Part shown: positions 27,551 through 36,417 of the stretch, piece after piece
Position numbering within the stretch: position 1 is the stretch's first letter
Layout: each line of letters opens with the position of its first letter
Origin: Streptomyces sp. R28
GTDB taxonomy: Bacteria > Actinomycetota > Actinomycetes > Streptomycetales > Streptomycetaceae
DNA length: 64,000 bases
Direction: 5' to 3'
Assembly: GCF_041052385.1 (NCBI RefSeq)
Contig: NZ_CP163439.1
Coordinates: forward strand, 4,205,001-4,269,000
Program-made: the position numbers and the translations under genes
Notes under the pieces: model-generated
What the model was told of the DNA's origin: nothing
Databases searched by the model: none
The model's input: the letters and a program-made list of their open reading frames with translations, nothing else

Positions 27551-29239
27551 TCAGTTGGTGCCCGAGCCTCCGCCGGAGCCGCCGCCCAGGTCCCCGATCC
27601 ACCCGGTCACGGTGCTGAACCAGTCGCTGAGCTGGCCCCAGTAGCTCTTGCCCGTGCCGATCCACTCCTGCAGCGGGCTCAGCTCCCAGACGAGCCAGCC
27701 CGCGACGAAGAGGATGACGATCGTGAACAGGCACCCCTTGAGGCAGCCGAGCCCGGGGATCCGCATCGGGTTGGCGCTGCGCTGACGCGGCTGACGCGGC
27801 TCGCGCTGGGGCCGCTGGGGCTCCGGCGCGGGCGGCGGGGCGTACCGCTGCGGCTGCTGCTGCGGCTGGCGCGGTGGGGCGTACGGCTGCGGCTGGTGCT
27901 GCTGGGGATGGCCGTACCCCTGCTGCCGGCCCTGCGGAGGCCGCTGTTGCGGCTGCTGCTGCGGGCGGGCGACCTGCCGCTGGGGGCGGCGGCGCAGCGG
28001 GTCCTGGTTGGGGTCGAGGTACTGGACCTGCGTCTGCTCGTTGCGGTCCCGGGCGGCGCGCAGCTGGTTCTGCCAGGGGTGCGGCTCCTCGGGCCCGGGC
28101 TGACCGGGCTGCCGACCGGGCTGTCCCGGTGGCATCGGCGGCATGACGGCCGTCGGGTCGGCTCCGCCGGGACCGCCCGTGTTCGGCAGTACGGCCGTGG
28201 GGTCGGCGGCGCCGGGAGCGCCGGTGTGCGGCAGGACGCTGGTGGCGCCGTTCGGGTCGTACGCCCCGGGGGCCGCGCCGTGCGGCAGCACCTGCGTGGG
28301 GTCGGCCGAGCCCGGCACGTGGGCCGGCGCCGGGTCGGGAGCGAGCAGTGCGGCGACGCCCTCGGCCGCCGCGATCTGCGCGGAGTTCGCGTGCACGCCG
28401 ATGCCCTCGGCGACGACGCGCAGGCCGCGGGCGAGGTTCTCGGCGCTGGGCCGTTCGTCGGGGTTCTTGCGCAGGCAGCGCTCTATGACCGTCCACAGCG
28501 GGTCGGGGACCGTGGACGGGCGGCGCGGCTCGGCGCTCAGGTGCTGGTGCAGGACCTCCAGGGCGGAGCCGCCACCGAACGGGGGGCGGCCGGTGACCAG
28601 CTCGTAGAGGAGGATTCCGGCGCCGTAGATGTCGACGGCGGAGGTCTGCGGGCGGCCCTCGGCGGACTCGGGCGCGACGTACGCGGGCGTGCCGACGAAC
28701 TCGTGGGTGCGGGTCAGGCCCGGGGAGTCGGCGAGGCGGGCGATGCCGAAGTCGGTCAGCAGCGGGTGCATCTGGCCGCCGTCCTGCCGGAGCAGGACGT
28801 TGGCGGGCTTCAGGTCGCGGTGGACGACGCCGTCGGCGTGGCTGGCGGCGAGGGCGTCGGCGATCTGGGCGGTGAGCAGGGCGGCGGCGACCGGGGTGAA
28901 GGGACCGTTCTCGCGCAGGTAGCGGTGCAGGTCGGGGCCCTCGACGAGGTCCATGACCAGGGCCAGCAGCTCGCCCTCGACGACCAGGTCACGCACCCGG
29001 ACGATGTTCGGGTGGGTCAGGCGGAGCAGGACGGAGCGCTCCCGCAGGAACCGCATGACGATGTCCGCGTCACTGGCGAGCTCCTCCTTGAGGACCTTGA
29101 TCGCGACGGTCTCGCCGGGCTGCCCCGCCACCGCCGCCTCGGCGCCCGCGGTCTCCCGCTGGCGGGCCCGCCAGACGGTCCCCGTGGCGCCGCGACCGAG
29201 CGGCTCCTCGAGGAAGTACTTGCTGCCTACCGGCCGCAC
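27551..29239 (-). CDS. pkaA: Membrane Ser/Thr protein kinase PkaA-like
   Basis: 562 residues. Kinase domain at residues 1-270: GRGATGTVW glycine loop, VAIKVLKEE, HRDLKPANVLL, DFG, APE. A long linker (about residues 280-480) is rich in Pro, Gln and Gly, a flexible arm before a membrane helix near residue 515 (LFTIVILFVAGWLVW). The C-terminal end is Gly/Ser-rich and extracellular. It is divergent from the FHA/FtsK-like gene at 29697; an FHA domain binds phospho-Thr, so the two are likely signalling partners. Confidence 0.92.
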   Translation of the reverse strand: MRPVGSKYFLEEPLGRGATGTVWRARQRETAGAEAAVAGQPGETVAIKVLKEELASDADIVMRFLRERSVLLRLTHPNIVRVRDLVVEGELLALVMDLVEGPDLHRYLRENGPFTPVAAALLTAQIADALAASHADGVVHRDLKPANVLLRQDGGQMHPLLTDFGIARLADSPGLTRTHEFVGTPAYVAPESAEGRPQTSAVDIYGAGILLYELVTGRPPFGGGSALEVLHQHLSAEPRRPSTVPDPLWTVIERCLRKNPDERPSAENLARGLRVVAEGIGVHANSAQIAAAEGVAALLAPDPAPAHVPGSADPTQVLPHGAAPGAYDPNGATSVLPHTGAPGAADPTAVLPNTGGPGGADPTAVMPPMPPGQPGRQPGQPGPEEPHPWQNQLRAARDRNEQTQVQYLDPNQDPLRRRPQRQVARPQQQPQQRPPQGRQQGYGHPQQHQPQPYAPPRQPQQQPQRYAPPPAPEPQRPQREPRQPRQRSANPMRIPGLGCLKGCLFTIVILFVAGWLVWELSPLQEWIGTGKSYWGQLSDWFSTVTGWIGDLGGGSGGGSGTN

Positions 29240-29696
29240 GTCGCGCTCCCTGCTGCTTGCCTACGTTCCGATCCACTGTAGTGCCGTCCCCCGGGGCACC
29301 GGCCTGTCGTCATTCTGTGCGTCTTACGTATGGCTTCCCGTACATGTTCGAAGGAAAGACGCTCGGCTCTGTCTCGTGGTTGCCGGAAGCAGAAGTGAGC
29401 GATCTCAAGTGATCACCAGCAGTGCACTTGTCATGCACTTTTGCGGGCAGAGCCGACCAATCAAGATCACTTGCCTTCGGGCGGGGGGCGCTTTGTCAGT
29501 GGCAGGTGCGAGGATGCGTGGAGTACTGGCCGATGTGCTCGTGTGGGGTGGGGAGGGCCCGTCCGATGGATCTCCGCGGAAGAGGGAGCGGCGTTCGGTG
29601 CGGCACGCCGAGAGTGCGTGCGTGGCGTCGCGACGCCACGGAGATCCATCAGGCGGGCCCTGGTCCGCGCCCTCGCAGAAGGGACCGCTGACGCCG
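29240..29696. promoter_or_regulatory. Divergent promoter region with nested inverted repeats
   Basis: A 457-base gap without a convincing gene, between pkaA (left) and the FHA/FtsK-like gene (right). CAAGTGATC (29406-29414) and GATCACTTG (29465-29473) are exact complements 50 bases apart. Between them AGTGCA (29421-29426) and TGCACT (29434-29439) form a second inverted repeat, and GTGATCAC (29409-29416) is a palindrome. This clustering suggests regulator binding. Frames that cross this region look like random high-GC readings. Confidence 0.45.
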
Positions 29697-32600
29697 ATGC
29701 AGATCCGGCTGACCGTCGTAGACCCGCTGGCCCCTCCTGCCCCGGTGCGAGGCCGCGCCGCGAGCTGCGACGTGCTGGTCACGGCGCCCGCGGGCACCGC
29801 CCTGGCCGCGGTGGCGTCGGCGCTCGCCTCGGCGGTGTCCGGGGGCGACGGCCCGGTCGTGCTGTACGCGGGCGCGGAGCGGCTCGACGACCGGCGCAGC
29901 ACACTCGGCGAACCCCCGCTGATAGACGGTGCCGTGCTGTCCCTGGGCGCCCCGGCGGCGCCCGAGCCCCATCCCGAGCTGGACGACGCCCCGACCCAGC
30001 TCCATGTCGTGGCCGGTCCCGACGCCGGCGGGGTCCACCTGCTGCACGGCGGCGAGATCCGCATCGGCCGCTCCGCCGACGCGGACGTCCCGCTCGACGA
30101 CCCGGACGTCTCCCGGCTGCACTGCGCGGTCACGGTCGCCGCCGACGGCCACGTCTCGGTCACCGACCTCGACTCCACGAACGGCACCACGCTGGACGGC
30201 ACCCGCGTGACCGCCCGCCCGGTGCGGTTCGTGCCGGGGGCGCTGCTGCGGATCGGCGAGTCGGCCCTGCGGCTTGCTCCGGCCGGGGGGCCCAGGGCGC
30301 GGGTGGCGACGGAGCCGGACGGGGAGGGGCAGGTACGGGTCCCTGCCGGGGGCGACCCGGGACGGGACGCCGAGGCGCGGGACGACGGGCGGGCAGCGTC
30401 GGGCGTCGGGGCGGGCGGCCCTCCGCGGGCCGGCGCGGCGGTGTCTCACGCGCGTGTGGCGGACGGAGGCGACACGGCCGCGCCCTCGGGAGGCCGGTCG
30501 GCCGCTCAGGAACACGGTCCGGTCGAGCCGCCCCTCGTGCCGGTGCAGGGCGGGGCACCGCGGATCGAAAGCGACGGCGGGTCCGAGCGGGCGGTTCCGG
30601 GACCGCGCGGCGGCGACACGCACGGCGCGGGCTTCGAGGTGGACGCGCTCGACGGGGACGCCTGGGGACACGGCGGAGGTCACGGCGGTACGGGCGCCGA
30701 CCGCGCTTCGGGCGACGGCGACCGCGAAGACATCCCGGCGAACGGCGGCAGCAGCCGCAAAGGCACCCCGCTCAGGGGCACCGACGTCCCGCAGGGCGTG
30801 CGCAGGCGCGGCGGACTCACGGCGTGGGCGCGGCGGCTGGCCGGCGGGCGCGGGGAGCAGGGGGCGACGGCCCGGCGCGGGACGTACGACGATGACGAGC
30901 TGCCCGAGGCGACCGAGCTCCCCTCGGCGACGAAGGGCCCCCGGCTGCCGGAGGCCTGGCCGGACCCCGCGTCCCTGCTGCTGACGGCGCTGGGTCCCGG
31001 GCCCCGCCTGTGGGAGCGCACGCCGGGTCACCCGGAGGCGCTCACGGTGCGGCTCGGCACCGCCGACCGGGCGGCGCCCGACGGTTCGGGACTGCTGCCC
31101 GCGGTGCCGGTGACCGCCGATCTGCGCGAGGTCGGGGCGCTGGGGCTGGCCGGTCCGCGCGAGCGCCTCGCCGGGCTGGCCCGCGCGGTGCTCGCCCAGC
31201 TCGCCGCACTGCACTCGCCCGACGCCCTGGAGCTGGTGCTGATCAGTGCGGACCGCTCCCGTCCGCTGGCGGAGCGCACCGCCGAATGGGCCTGGCTCGG
31301 CTGGCTGCCGCATGTCCGCCCCGGGCACGCCCAGGACTGCCGCCTCCTGCTTGCCTACGACCGCGAGCAGGCCACGGCCCGCACGGAGGAGCTGCTGCGG
31401 CGCCTGGAGGACCTGTCGCCGCAGACCCGCGGCGCGGGCGCCGGGGGGAGCTCCGCCGAGGGGCGGTCCACCGGCGCTGTCTCCGCCGCCCCGGACGGAC
31501 CTGCCGTCCGGCGGCCCTCCTGGGCACGGGACGACGGCCCGGCCGACGGAGCGGACGGCTTCGCGGGGCCGCACACCGTGGTGGTCGTGGACGGCGATCC
31601 CGGGGGCGCCGACGTCCGCGAGGCGGTGGCGCGGCTGGCGCTGGAGGGGCCGCGGGCCGGGATCCATGTCGTGTGCCTCGCCGAGACGGCTTCGGCGTCG
31701 CCCGCGTCGCCGGTGACGGAGACCTACGAGGCGGCGTGCACGGTGTCGCCGGTGTTCCGGGAGTGCGGTGCGGTCGCGCTGCTGAGCGGTGATGTGGCGA
31801 CGGCGCTGCGGCTGATGCGGGTTGCCCGGGCCGGGGCCGTCGGGAGTGGGGTGGAGCCCGGCCCGCGCGCGACGGACGCATCCCGGCCGGGTGCCGCCCA
31901 TCAGGGCACCGGCGGCCGCGACTCCGCGGATCACGGTCGGGCCGGCCACGGCTCAGGCACACACGGTCCGGTCGGTCACAGCTCAAGCGCACACGGCCCG
32001 GTCGGACACAGCTCAGGCGGTCACGGTCCCGTCGGCCACAGCCAAGTCGGCCACGGCGCCGCGGGCCCCAGCCCCACTGCCTCCTCCGCCTCCGCCTACA
32101 CCACCCCCACCCCCGCTCCCGCCCCCAGCCACGGCCCCGTCGGCCACGGCACCGTAGCCGCCGTGGACGCCGTTTCCCTTGCCTGGGCGGAGCGGTTCGC
32201 GCGGGCTCTGGCGCCGTTGCGTCCGGAGGGCGGCGGCGGGGAGCGGCACGCGCGGGTGTCCGTGCCGTTGCCTCAGGCGGCGCGGCTGCTGGACGAGTTG
32301 GGGCTGGCCCGGGCCACCCCGGCGTCGCTGATGGCACGCTGGGCCGACGCGGCCGATGACGCGGAGGCCCTCGGCGGGCGGGTGTGTGCCGTGCTCGGGG
32401 CCGGGCCGCGCGGGCCGGTCAGCGCGGACCTCGGCGCCGACGGACCGCACCTGCTGATCGAGGGACCGCCCGGCAGCGGGCGTACGGAGCTGCTGCGGGC
32501 CGTCGTCGCGTCGCTCGCGGCGGCCGAGCGGCCGGACCGGCTGGGCGTCGTACTGATCGACGGCCGGGACGGCGTCGGCGCGGGCGGCGGGCACGGCGAG

Positions 32601-33440
32601 GGCCTGCGGGTCTGTACGGACGTACCTCATGTGACCACCCACCTCACCGCCAACGACCCCGTGCGCATGCGGGAGTTCGCCCAGTCGCTGAGCGCCGAGC
32701 TGAAGCGGCGCGCGGAGTTGCTCGGGCGGTCCGACTTCGCCGAGTGGCACACGGGGCGTGAGCTGTCGGGCCGGATGGTCGCGCAGCGCGCGGCGGGGGG
32801 CGGCGCCGGGGCCGGCGTCGGTACCGGGGCCGGTGACCTCACGGGGGATCTCGACTCGCCGCCCAGCTCCACGATCCGGCTGCGGCCGGGGGCGGCTCGT
32901 CGGCAGGCCGAGGCCCAGGCGGTGCCGCCGTTGCCCCGGCTCGTCGTGGTCGTCGACGACCTGGACGCGTTGGTCTCGCCCGCGTTGGGGTCGACGGGCA
33001 GGCCTGCGGCGGGCTCGGTGATACGCGCGCTGGAGGCCGTGGCGCGGGAGGGCCAGCGGCTCGGGGTGCACCTGGTGGCCGCCGCGGGAATCGGGGGCCG
33101 TACGGCGGAGTCGGAGCCGGCGCGGCTGGCGACCTTGCGGGTGACGCTGGACGCGGTGGCCGCGGGGCCGGACGAACCGGCGCCGGGGCGGGGGCGGCTG
33201 GCCTGGGCGGACGGGCGAGTGGCGCCGTTCCAGGGCGGTCGGGTCACGGGGCGTATCCCGCGGACGGCGACACTGCGGCCCACGGTCGTGCCGCTGGAGT
33301 GGCACCGCATGGGCGACCCACCGGCCCGGCGCCCGGTCCGGGAGCTGGGCAACGGACCGACGGATTTGGCGTTGCTGGCCAGTGCGTTGGAGAGGGCGGC
33401 GCGAGAGGTCTCGGCGACCGAGGTGCCGTCGCTCCTTTGA
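29697..33440 (+). CDS. FHA-domain FtsK/SpoIIIE-like ATPase
   Basis: 1247 residues from ATG 29697 (MQIRLTVVDP). Residues 1-90 form a ubiquitin-like/EsaB-type domain. An FHA domain follows at about residues 100-185 (IRIGRSADADV, SRLHCAV, DLDSTNGTTLDG). A long disordered linker comes next, then a first FtsK-like domain without a clear P-loop (about 420-740) and a His/Gly repeat tract. The last FtsK-like domain has the P-loop EGPPGSGRTE (about residue 921) and Walker B LVVVVDDLDAL (about residue 1081). The layout resembles type VII (ESX) secretion or translocation ATPases fused to a phospho-Thr reader. No membrane segment is evident. It is divergent from kinase pkaA. Confidence 0.8.
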   Translation: MQIRLTVVDPLAPPAPVRGRAASCDVLVTAPAGTALAAVASALASAVSGGDGPVVLYAGAERLDDRRSTLGEPPLIDGAVLSLGAPAAPEPHPELDDAPTQLHVVAGPDAGGVHLLHGGEIRIGRSADADVPLDDPDVSRLHCAVTVAADGHVSVTDLDSTNGTTLDGTRVTARPVRFVPGALLRIGESALRLAPAGGPRARVATEPDGEGQVRVPAGGDPGRDAEARDDGRAASGVGAGGPPRAGAAVSHARVADGGDTAAPSGGRSAAQEHGPVEPPLVPVQGGAPRIESDGGSERAVPGPRGGDTHGAGFEVDALDGDAWGHGGGHGGTGADRASGDGDREDIPANGGSSRKGTPLRGTDVPQGVRRRGGLTAWARRLAGGRGEQGATARRGTYDDDELPEATELPSATKGPRLPEAWPDPASLLLTALGPGPRLWERTPGHPEALTVRLGTADRAAPDGSGLLPAVPVTADLREVGALGLAGPRERLAGLARAVLAQLAALHSPDALELVLISADRSRPLAERTAEWAWLGWLPHVRPGHAQDCRLLLAYDREQATARTEELLRRLEDLSPQTRGAGAGGSSAEGRSTGAVSAAPDGPAVRRPSWARDDGPADGADGFAGPHTVVVVDGDPGGADVREAVARLALEGPRAGIHVVCLAETASASPASPVTETYEAACTVSPVFRECGAVALLSGDVATALRLMRVARAGAVGSGVEPGPRATDASRPGAAHQGTGGRDSADHGRAGHGSGTHGPVGHSSSAHGPVGHSSGGHGPVGHSQVGHGAAGPSPTASSASAYTTPTPAPAPSHGPVGHGTVAAVDAVSLAWAERFARALAPLRPEGGGGERHARVSVPLPQAARLLDELGLARATPASLMARWADAADDAEALGGRVCAVLGAGPRGPVSADLGADGPHLLIEGPPGSGRTELLRAVVASLAAAERPDRLGVVLIDGRDGVGAGGGHGEGLRVCTDVPHVTTHLTANDPVRMREFAQSLSAELKRRAELLGRSDFAEWHTGRELSGRMVAQRAAGGGAGAGVGTGAGDLTGDLDSPPSSTIRLRPGAARRQAEAQAVPPLPRLVVVVDDLDALVSPALGSTGRPAAGSVIRALEAVAREGQRLGVHLVAAAGIGGRTAESEPARLATLRVTLDAVAAGPDEPAPGRGRLAWADGRVAPFQGGRVTGRIPRTATLRPTVVPLEWHRMGDPPARRPVRELGNGPTDLALLASALERAAREVSATEVPSLL
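31936..32160 (+). repeat. His/Gly-rich degenerate tandem repeat inside the FHA/FtsK-like gene
   Basis: About six units of GHGPVGHSS-type heptad or octad sequence lie between the two ATPase-like domains. Codons vary between units while the peptide is kept (HGPVGHS, GPVGHSQVGH), so selection or homogenisation acts at protein level. It is probably a flexible or metal-binding linker. Confidence 0.7.
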
Positions 33441-33451
33441 CGCCGGTCGGC

Positions 33452-33523
33452 GATTTCAGCCCGTCCGGCGATTGAGGACGAGGCCGTTCAGGCCGATAGC
33501 GGGGGTCTGGGGGCGGCAGCCCT
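33452..33523. repeat. Streptomyces-type dispersed intergenic repeat
   Basis: This stretch, with the core CAGCCCGTCCGGCGATTGAG followed by AGGCCGTTCAGGCCGA and a G-rich run GGGGGTCTGGGGGCGGCAG, matches a sequence I remember as recurring between genes across Streptomyces genomes. It lies just after the FHA/FtsK-like gene. The origin of the family is not known to me. Confidence 0.6.
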
Positions 33524-33647
33524 CAGGGACGCCGGCCTCGACGGAGCCGAGCCTGGTCACGACGGGGTCACGATCCCCGGCTTGACAGCGGACGCGGTCT
33601 TGCCGCCCCCAAACCCAGGGCGTAGACCAGATCGCACGGGACAGCGC

Positions 33648-33659
33648 TCGAACGTTCGA
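33648..33659. promoter_or_regulatory. Palindromic candidate operator of the second sugar importer
   Basis: TCGAACGTTCGA is a perfect 12-base palindrome, 24 bases before the binding-protein start. Its form fits a LacI-type operator, but no regulator gene is adjacent. Confidence 0.4.
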
Positions 33660-33683
33660 CGAGGCACGAAGAACGGGGCAGTG

Positions 33684-35066
33684 ATGCGCAGCACGAGCAG
33701 CAGGAACCGGACAAACAGGGTCGCCAGGGCCGCGGCAGCCGTACTCGCGGGCGCCCTCGCGCTCTCGCTCACCGCATGCGGAGGCGGCGACGACAACGAC
33801 AGCGGCAACGAACAGAGCGGCAGTGACCAGGAGACCGGCAGCACCGTCACCCTTCCCAAGCTGAACGGCGAATCCCTGGAAGTCGCCGCCGTCTGGACCG
33901 GTGCCGAGCAGGAGAACTTCAAGAAGGTCCTCGCGGAGTTCGAGAAGCGCACGGGCGCCAAGGTGACCTTCGTGCCCGCCCAGGACCCGATCATCAACTT
34001 CCTCGGCTCGAAGGTCGCGGGCGGCCAGCCGCCGGACATCGCGATGCTTCCGCAGCCCGGCGCCATAAAGCAGGCCGTGGAGAAGAAGTGGGCCAAGCCC
34101 CTCGGCGCCGACGCGGTCAAGGAGTTGCAGGCGAACTACTCGCAGGGCTGGCAGGACATCGGCAAGGTCGACAACAAGCAGTACGGCGTCTACTACAAGG
34201 CCGCCAACAAGTCCCTGATCTGGTACAACGCCCAGGTCTTCGAGAACGCGGGGGCCACCGAGCCCAAGACGTGGGACGAGCTTCTCAGCACTGCCCAGAC
34301 CGTCTACGACTCCGGCGTCACGCCGTTCTCGGTCGGCGGCGCCGAGGGCTGGACCCTGACCGACTGGTTCGAGAACATCTACCTCTCCCAGGCCGGTCCC
34401 GAGAAGTACGACCAGTTGGCGAAGCACGAGATCAAGTGGACCGACGCGTCCGTGAAGAACGCGCTGACCACGCTCGCCCAGGTCTGGGGCAAGAAGGACT
34501 ACGTGGCGGGCGGCGCGAGTGGCGCGCTGCAGACGGACTTCCCGGCGTCGGTCACCCAGACCTTCACCGGCGGCGACCAGCCGAAGGCCGCCATGGTCTA
34601 CGAGGGCGACTTCGCGCAGGTCAACATCGTGCAGGCGAAGGCGAAGGTCGGCACGGACGCGAAGGTGTTCCCGTTCCCGGCCGTGGGTGACACCGCACCC
34701 GTGGTCTCCGGCGGTGACGCGGCCGTGATCCTGCAGGACTCCAAGGCCGCGCAGGCCCTGGCCACCTTCCTGGCCTCCCCGGACGCGGCGACCATCCAGG
34801 CGAAGCTGGGCGGTTACCTCTCGCCGAACAAGAACGTGGACAACTCGGCGTATCCGAACGCCGTGCAGCAGAAGATCGCGGGGGCCCTGATCGACTCGGG
34901 CGACGACTTCCGCTTCGACATGTCCGACCAGGCCCCGCAGGCCTTCGGCGGCACACCCGGCAAGGGCGAGTGGAAGGCCCTGCAGGACTTCCTGAAGAAC
35001 CCGTCGGACATCGCGGACACGCAAGCGAAGCTGGAAGCCGACGCCGCCGCGGCGTACGGAAACTGA
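33684..35066 (+). CDS. Sugar ABC transporter solute-binding lipoprotein (second system)
   Basis: 460 residues from ATG 33684; GTG one codon earlier is also possible. Lipobox LSLTAC gives a lipidated Cys near residue 32, followed by an acidic Asp/Asn/Gly linker. The mature domain starts VAAVWTGAEQENFKKVLAEF, a family-1 binding protein, and ends in the usual C-lobe. The operon contains two permeases and no ATPase. The ligand is probably an alpha-glucoside or similar oligosaccharide, but this is a guess from family resemblance. Confidence 0.88.
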   Translation: MRSTSSRNRTNRVARAAAAVLAGALALSLTACGGGDDNDSGNEQSGSDQETGSTVTLPKLNGESLEVAAVWTGAEQENFKKVLAEFEKRTGAKVTFVPAQDPIINFLGSKVAGGQPPDIAMLPQPGAIKQAVEKKWAKPLGADAVKELQANYSQGWQDIGKVDNKQYGVYYKAANKSLIWYNAQVFENAGATEPKTWDELLSTAQTVYDSGVTPFSVGGAEGWTLTDWFENIYLSQAGPEKYDQLAKHEIKWTDASVKNALTTLAQVWGKKDYVAGGASGALQTDFPASVTQTFTGGDQPKAAMVYEGDFAQVNIVQAKAKVGTDAKVFPFPAVGDTAPVVSGGDAAVILQDSKAAQALATFLASPDAATIQAKLGGYLSPNKNVDNSAYPNAVQQKIAGALIDSGDDFRFDMSDQAPQAFGGTPGKGEWKALQDFLKNPSDIADTQAKLEADAAAAYGN

Positions 35067-35070
35067 CGCC

Positions 35071-36417
35071 ATGGCGTCCGCGGAAGGGGGAGGGGGCACC
35101 GCGCCCCCTGCCGCACCCAAGTCGCGCAAGAGCGTGACCGGCACCCGCAGGATGGTGGCAGCGCTGTTCCTGCTGCCCGCTCTGGTGCTGCTCGGCGCGC
35201 TCGTGGTGTACCCGATCGGGTACTCGGTCATCCGCAGCTTCTACGACCAGTCCGGCGACGGCTTCGCCGGGTTCGACAACTACGAAGCCCTCTTCACCGA
35301 CGACGGCATCCGCACGGCCCTGAAGAACAACGTCATCTGGGTGGTGTTCGCCCCGACGGTGGCCACCGCGCTCGGTCTGATCTTCGCGGTGCTGACCGAA
35401 CGGGTGCGCTGGGGCACGGCGTTCAAGCTGGTCGTCTTCATGCCGATGGCGATCTCGATGCTGGCGGCGGGCATCATCTTCCGGCTCGTCTACGACCAGG
35501 ACCCGGACAAGGGCGTCGCCAACGCGGTGTGGGTGGGTGTCCACGACACCTTCGCGCAGGCGTCCGCGTTCCCGAAGGCGCACCCGGGGCGGGAGTCGCC
35601 GCTCGAAGCGGCACCGGGCGGCGGCTTCATCACCAAGGCCGGCGTCAGCGCCGGCACCCCGGTCACCCTGCCCCTGGTCGGCGTCGCCCCCGACCAGATG
35701 CCGGACGACGCCAAGAAGGCCGTACCGGCGCGGCCGGAGACGGGCAAGGTCACCGGCACCACCTGGCAGGACTTCACGCGCGGCAAGGGCGTCGGCACGC
35801 TCGGCGGGGTCGACGCGGCCGAGCTGGGCTATGCCGGGATGAAGATCGAGGCCGTCAAGGACGGCAAGGTCGTGGCCAGCACGGAGCCCGCCGACGACGG
35901 CACGTTCACGCTGCCGGCCGCCGCCGACGGGGCGCAGCTGCGGCTCCCGGCGGACAACTTCAGGGAGCCGTACAACGGCGTGGACTGGCTCGGCCCGTCC
36001 CTGGTCACGCCGTCCATCATCGGGTCGTACATCTGGATGTGGGCCGGTTTCGCGATGGTGCTGATCGCGGCCGGGCTAGCGGGCATCCCCCGGGATCTGC
36101 TGGAGGCGGCCCGGGTGGACGGCGCCAACGAGTGGCAGGTCTTCCGCAGGGTCACGGTGCCGCTGCTGGCGCCCGTCCTCGCGGTCGTCACGGTCACCCT
36201 GATGATCAACGTCCTGAAGGTCTTCGACCTGGTCTTCATCATCGCCCCGGGCTCCTCCCAGGACGACGCGAACGTCCTCGCCCTTGAGCTGTACCGCAAG
36301 GGCTTCTCCGAGGACCAGCCGGGCATCGCCAGCGCCATCGCGGTGTTCCTGCTGCTCCTGGTGATTCCCGTGATGTGGTTCAACGTCCGTCGGCTCAGGC
36401 GGGAGGTCAGGCGATGA
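35071..36417 (+). CDS. Sugar ABC permease with large extracytoplasmic insert
   Basis: 448 residues, about 130 more than a normal MalF-type permease such as that at 5546. Membrane segments lie near residues 27-50, 90-110 and 120-145. From about residue 150 to 300 there is a soluble insert with a beta-sandwich-like stretch (MKIEAVKDGKVVASTEPADD). The rest is the standard core with the EAA loop EAARVDGANEWQVFRR. The start is ATG 35071, 4 bases after the binding-protein stop. The insert lies on the outside and may help dock the binding protein, as the P2 loop does in E. coli MalF; that is an analogy. Confidence 0.88.
   Translation: MASAEGGGGTAPPAAPKSRKSVTGTRRMVAALFLLPALVLLGALVVYPIGYSVIRSFYDQSGDGFAGFDNYEALFTDDGIRTALKNNVIWVVFAPTVATALGLIFAVLTERVRWGTAFKLVVFMPMAISMLAAGIIFRLVYDQDPDKGVANAVWVGVHDTFAQASAFPKAHPGRESPLEAAPGGGFITKAGVSAGTPVTLPLVGVAPDQMPDDAKKAVPARPETGKVTGTTWQDFTRGKGVGTLGGVDAAELGYAGMKIEAVKDGKVVASTEPADDGTFTLPAAADGAQLRLPADNFREPYNGVDWLGPSLVTPSIIGSYIWMWAGFAMVLIAAGLAGIPRDLLEAARVDGANEWQVFRRVTVPLLAPVLAVVTVTLMINVLKVFDLVFIIAPGSSQDDANVLALELYRKGFSEDQPGIASAIAVFLLLLVIPVMWFNVRRLRREVRR

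Noticed and set aside
31936..32160. Possible CRISPR-like repeats
   Set aside because: The units are adjacent, vary in sequence and preserve a peptide in frame. There are no spacers and no cas genes.
35529..36287. Alternative frames inside the permease insert, as a sign of a frameshifted extra gene
   Set aside because: The permease frame is continuous through the insert and rejoins the canonical EAA-loop half, so the insert is part of one protein.
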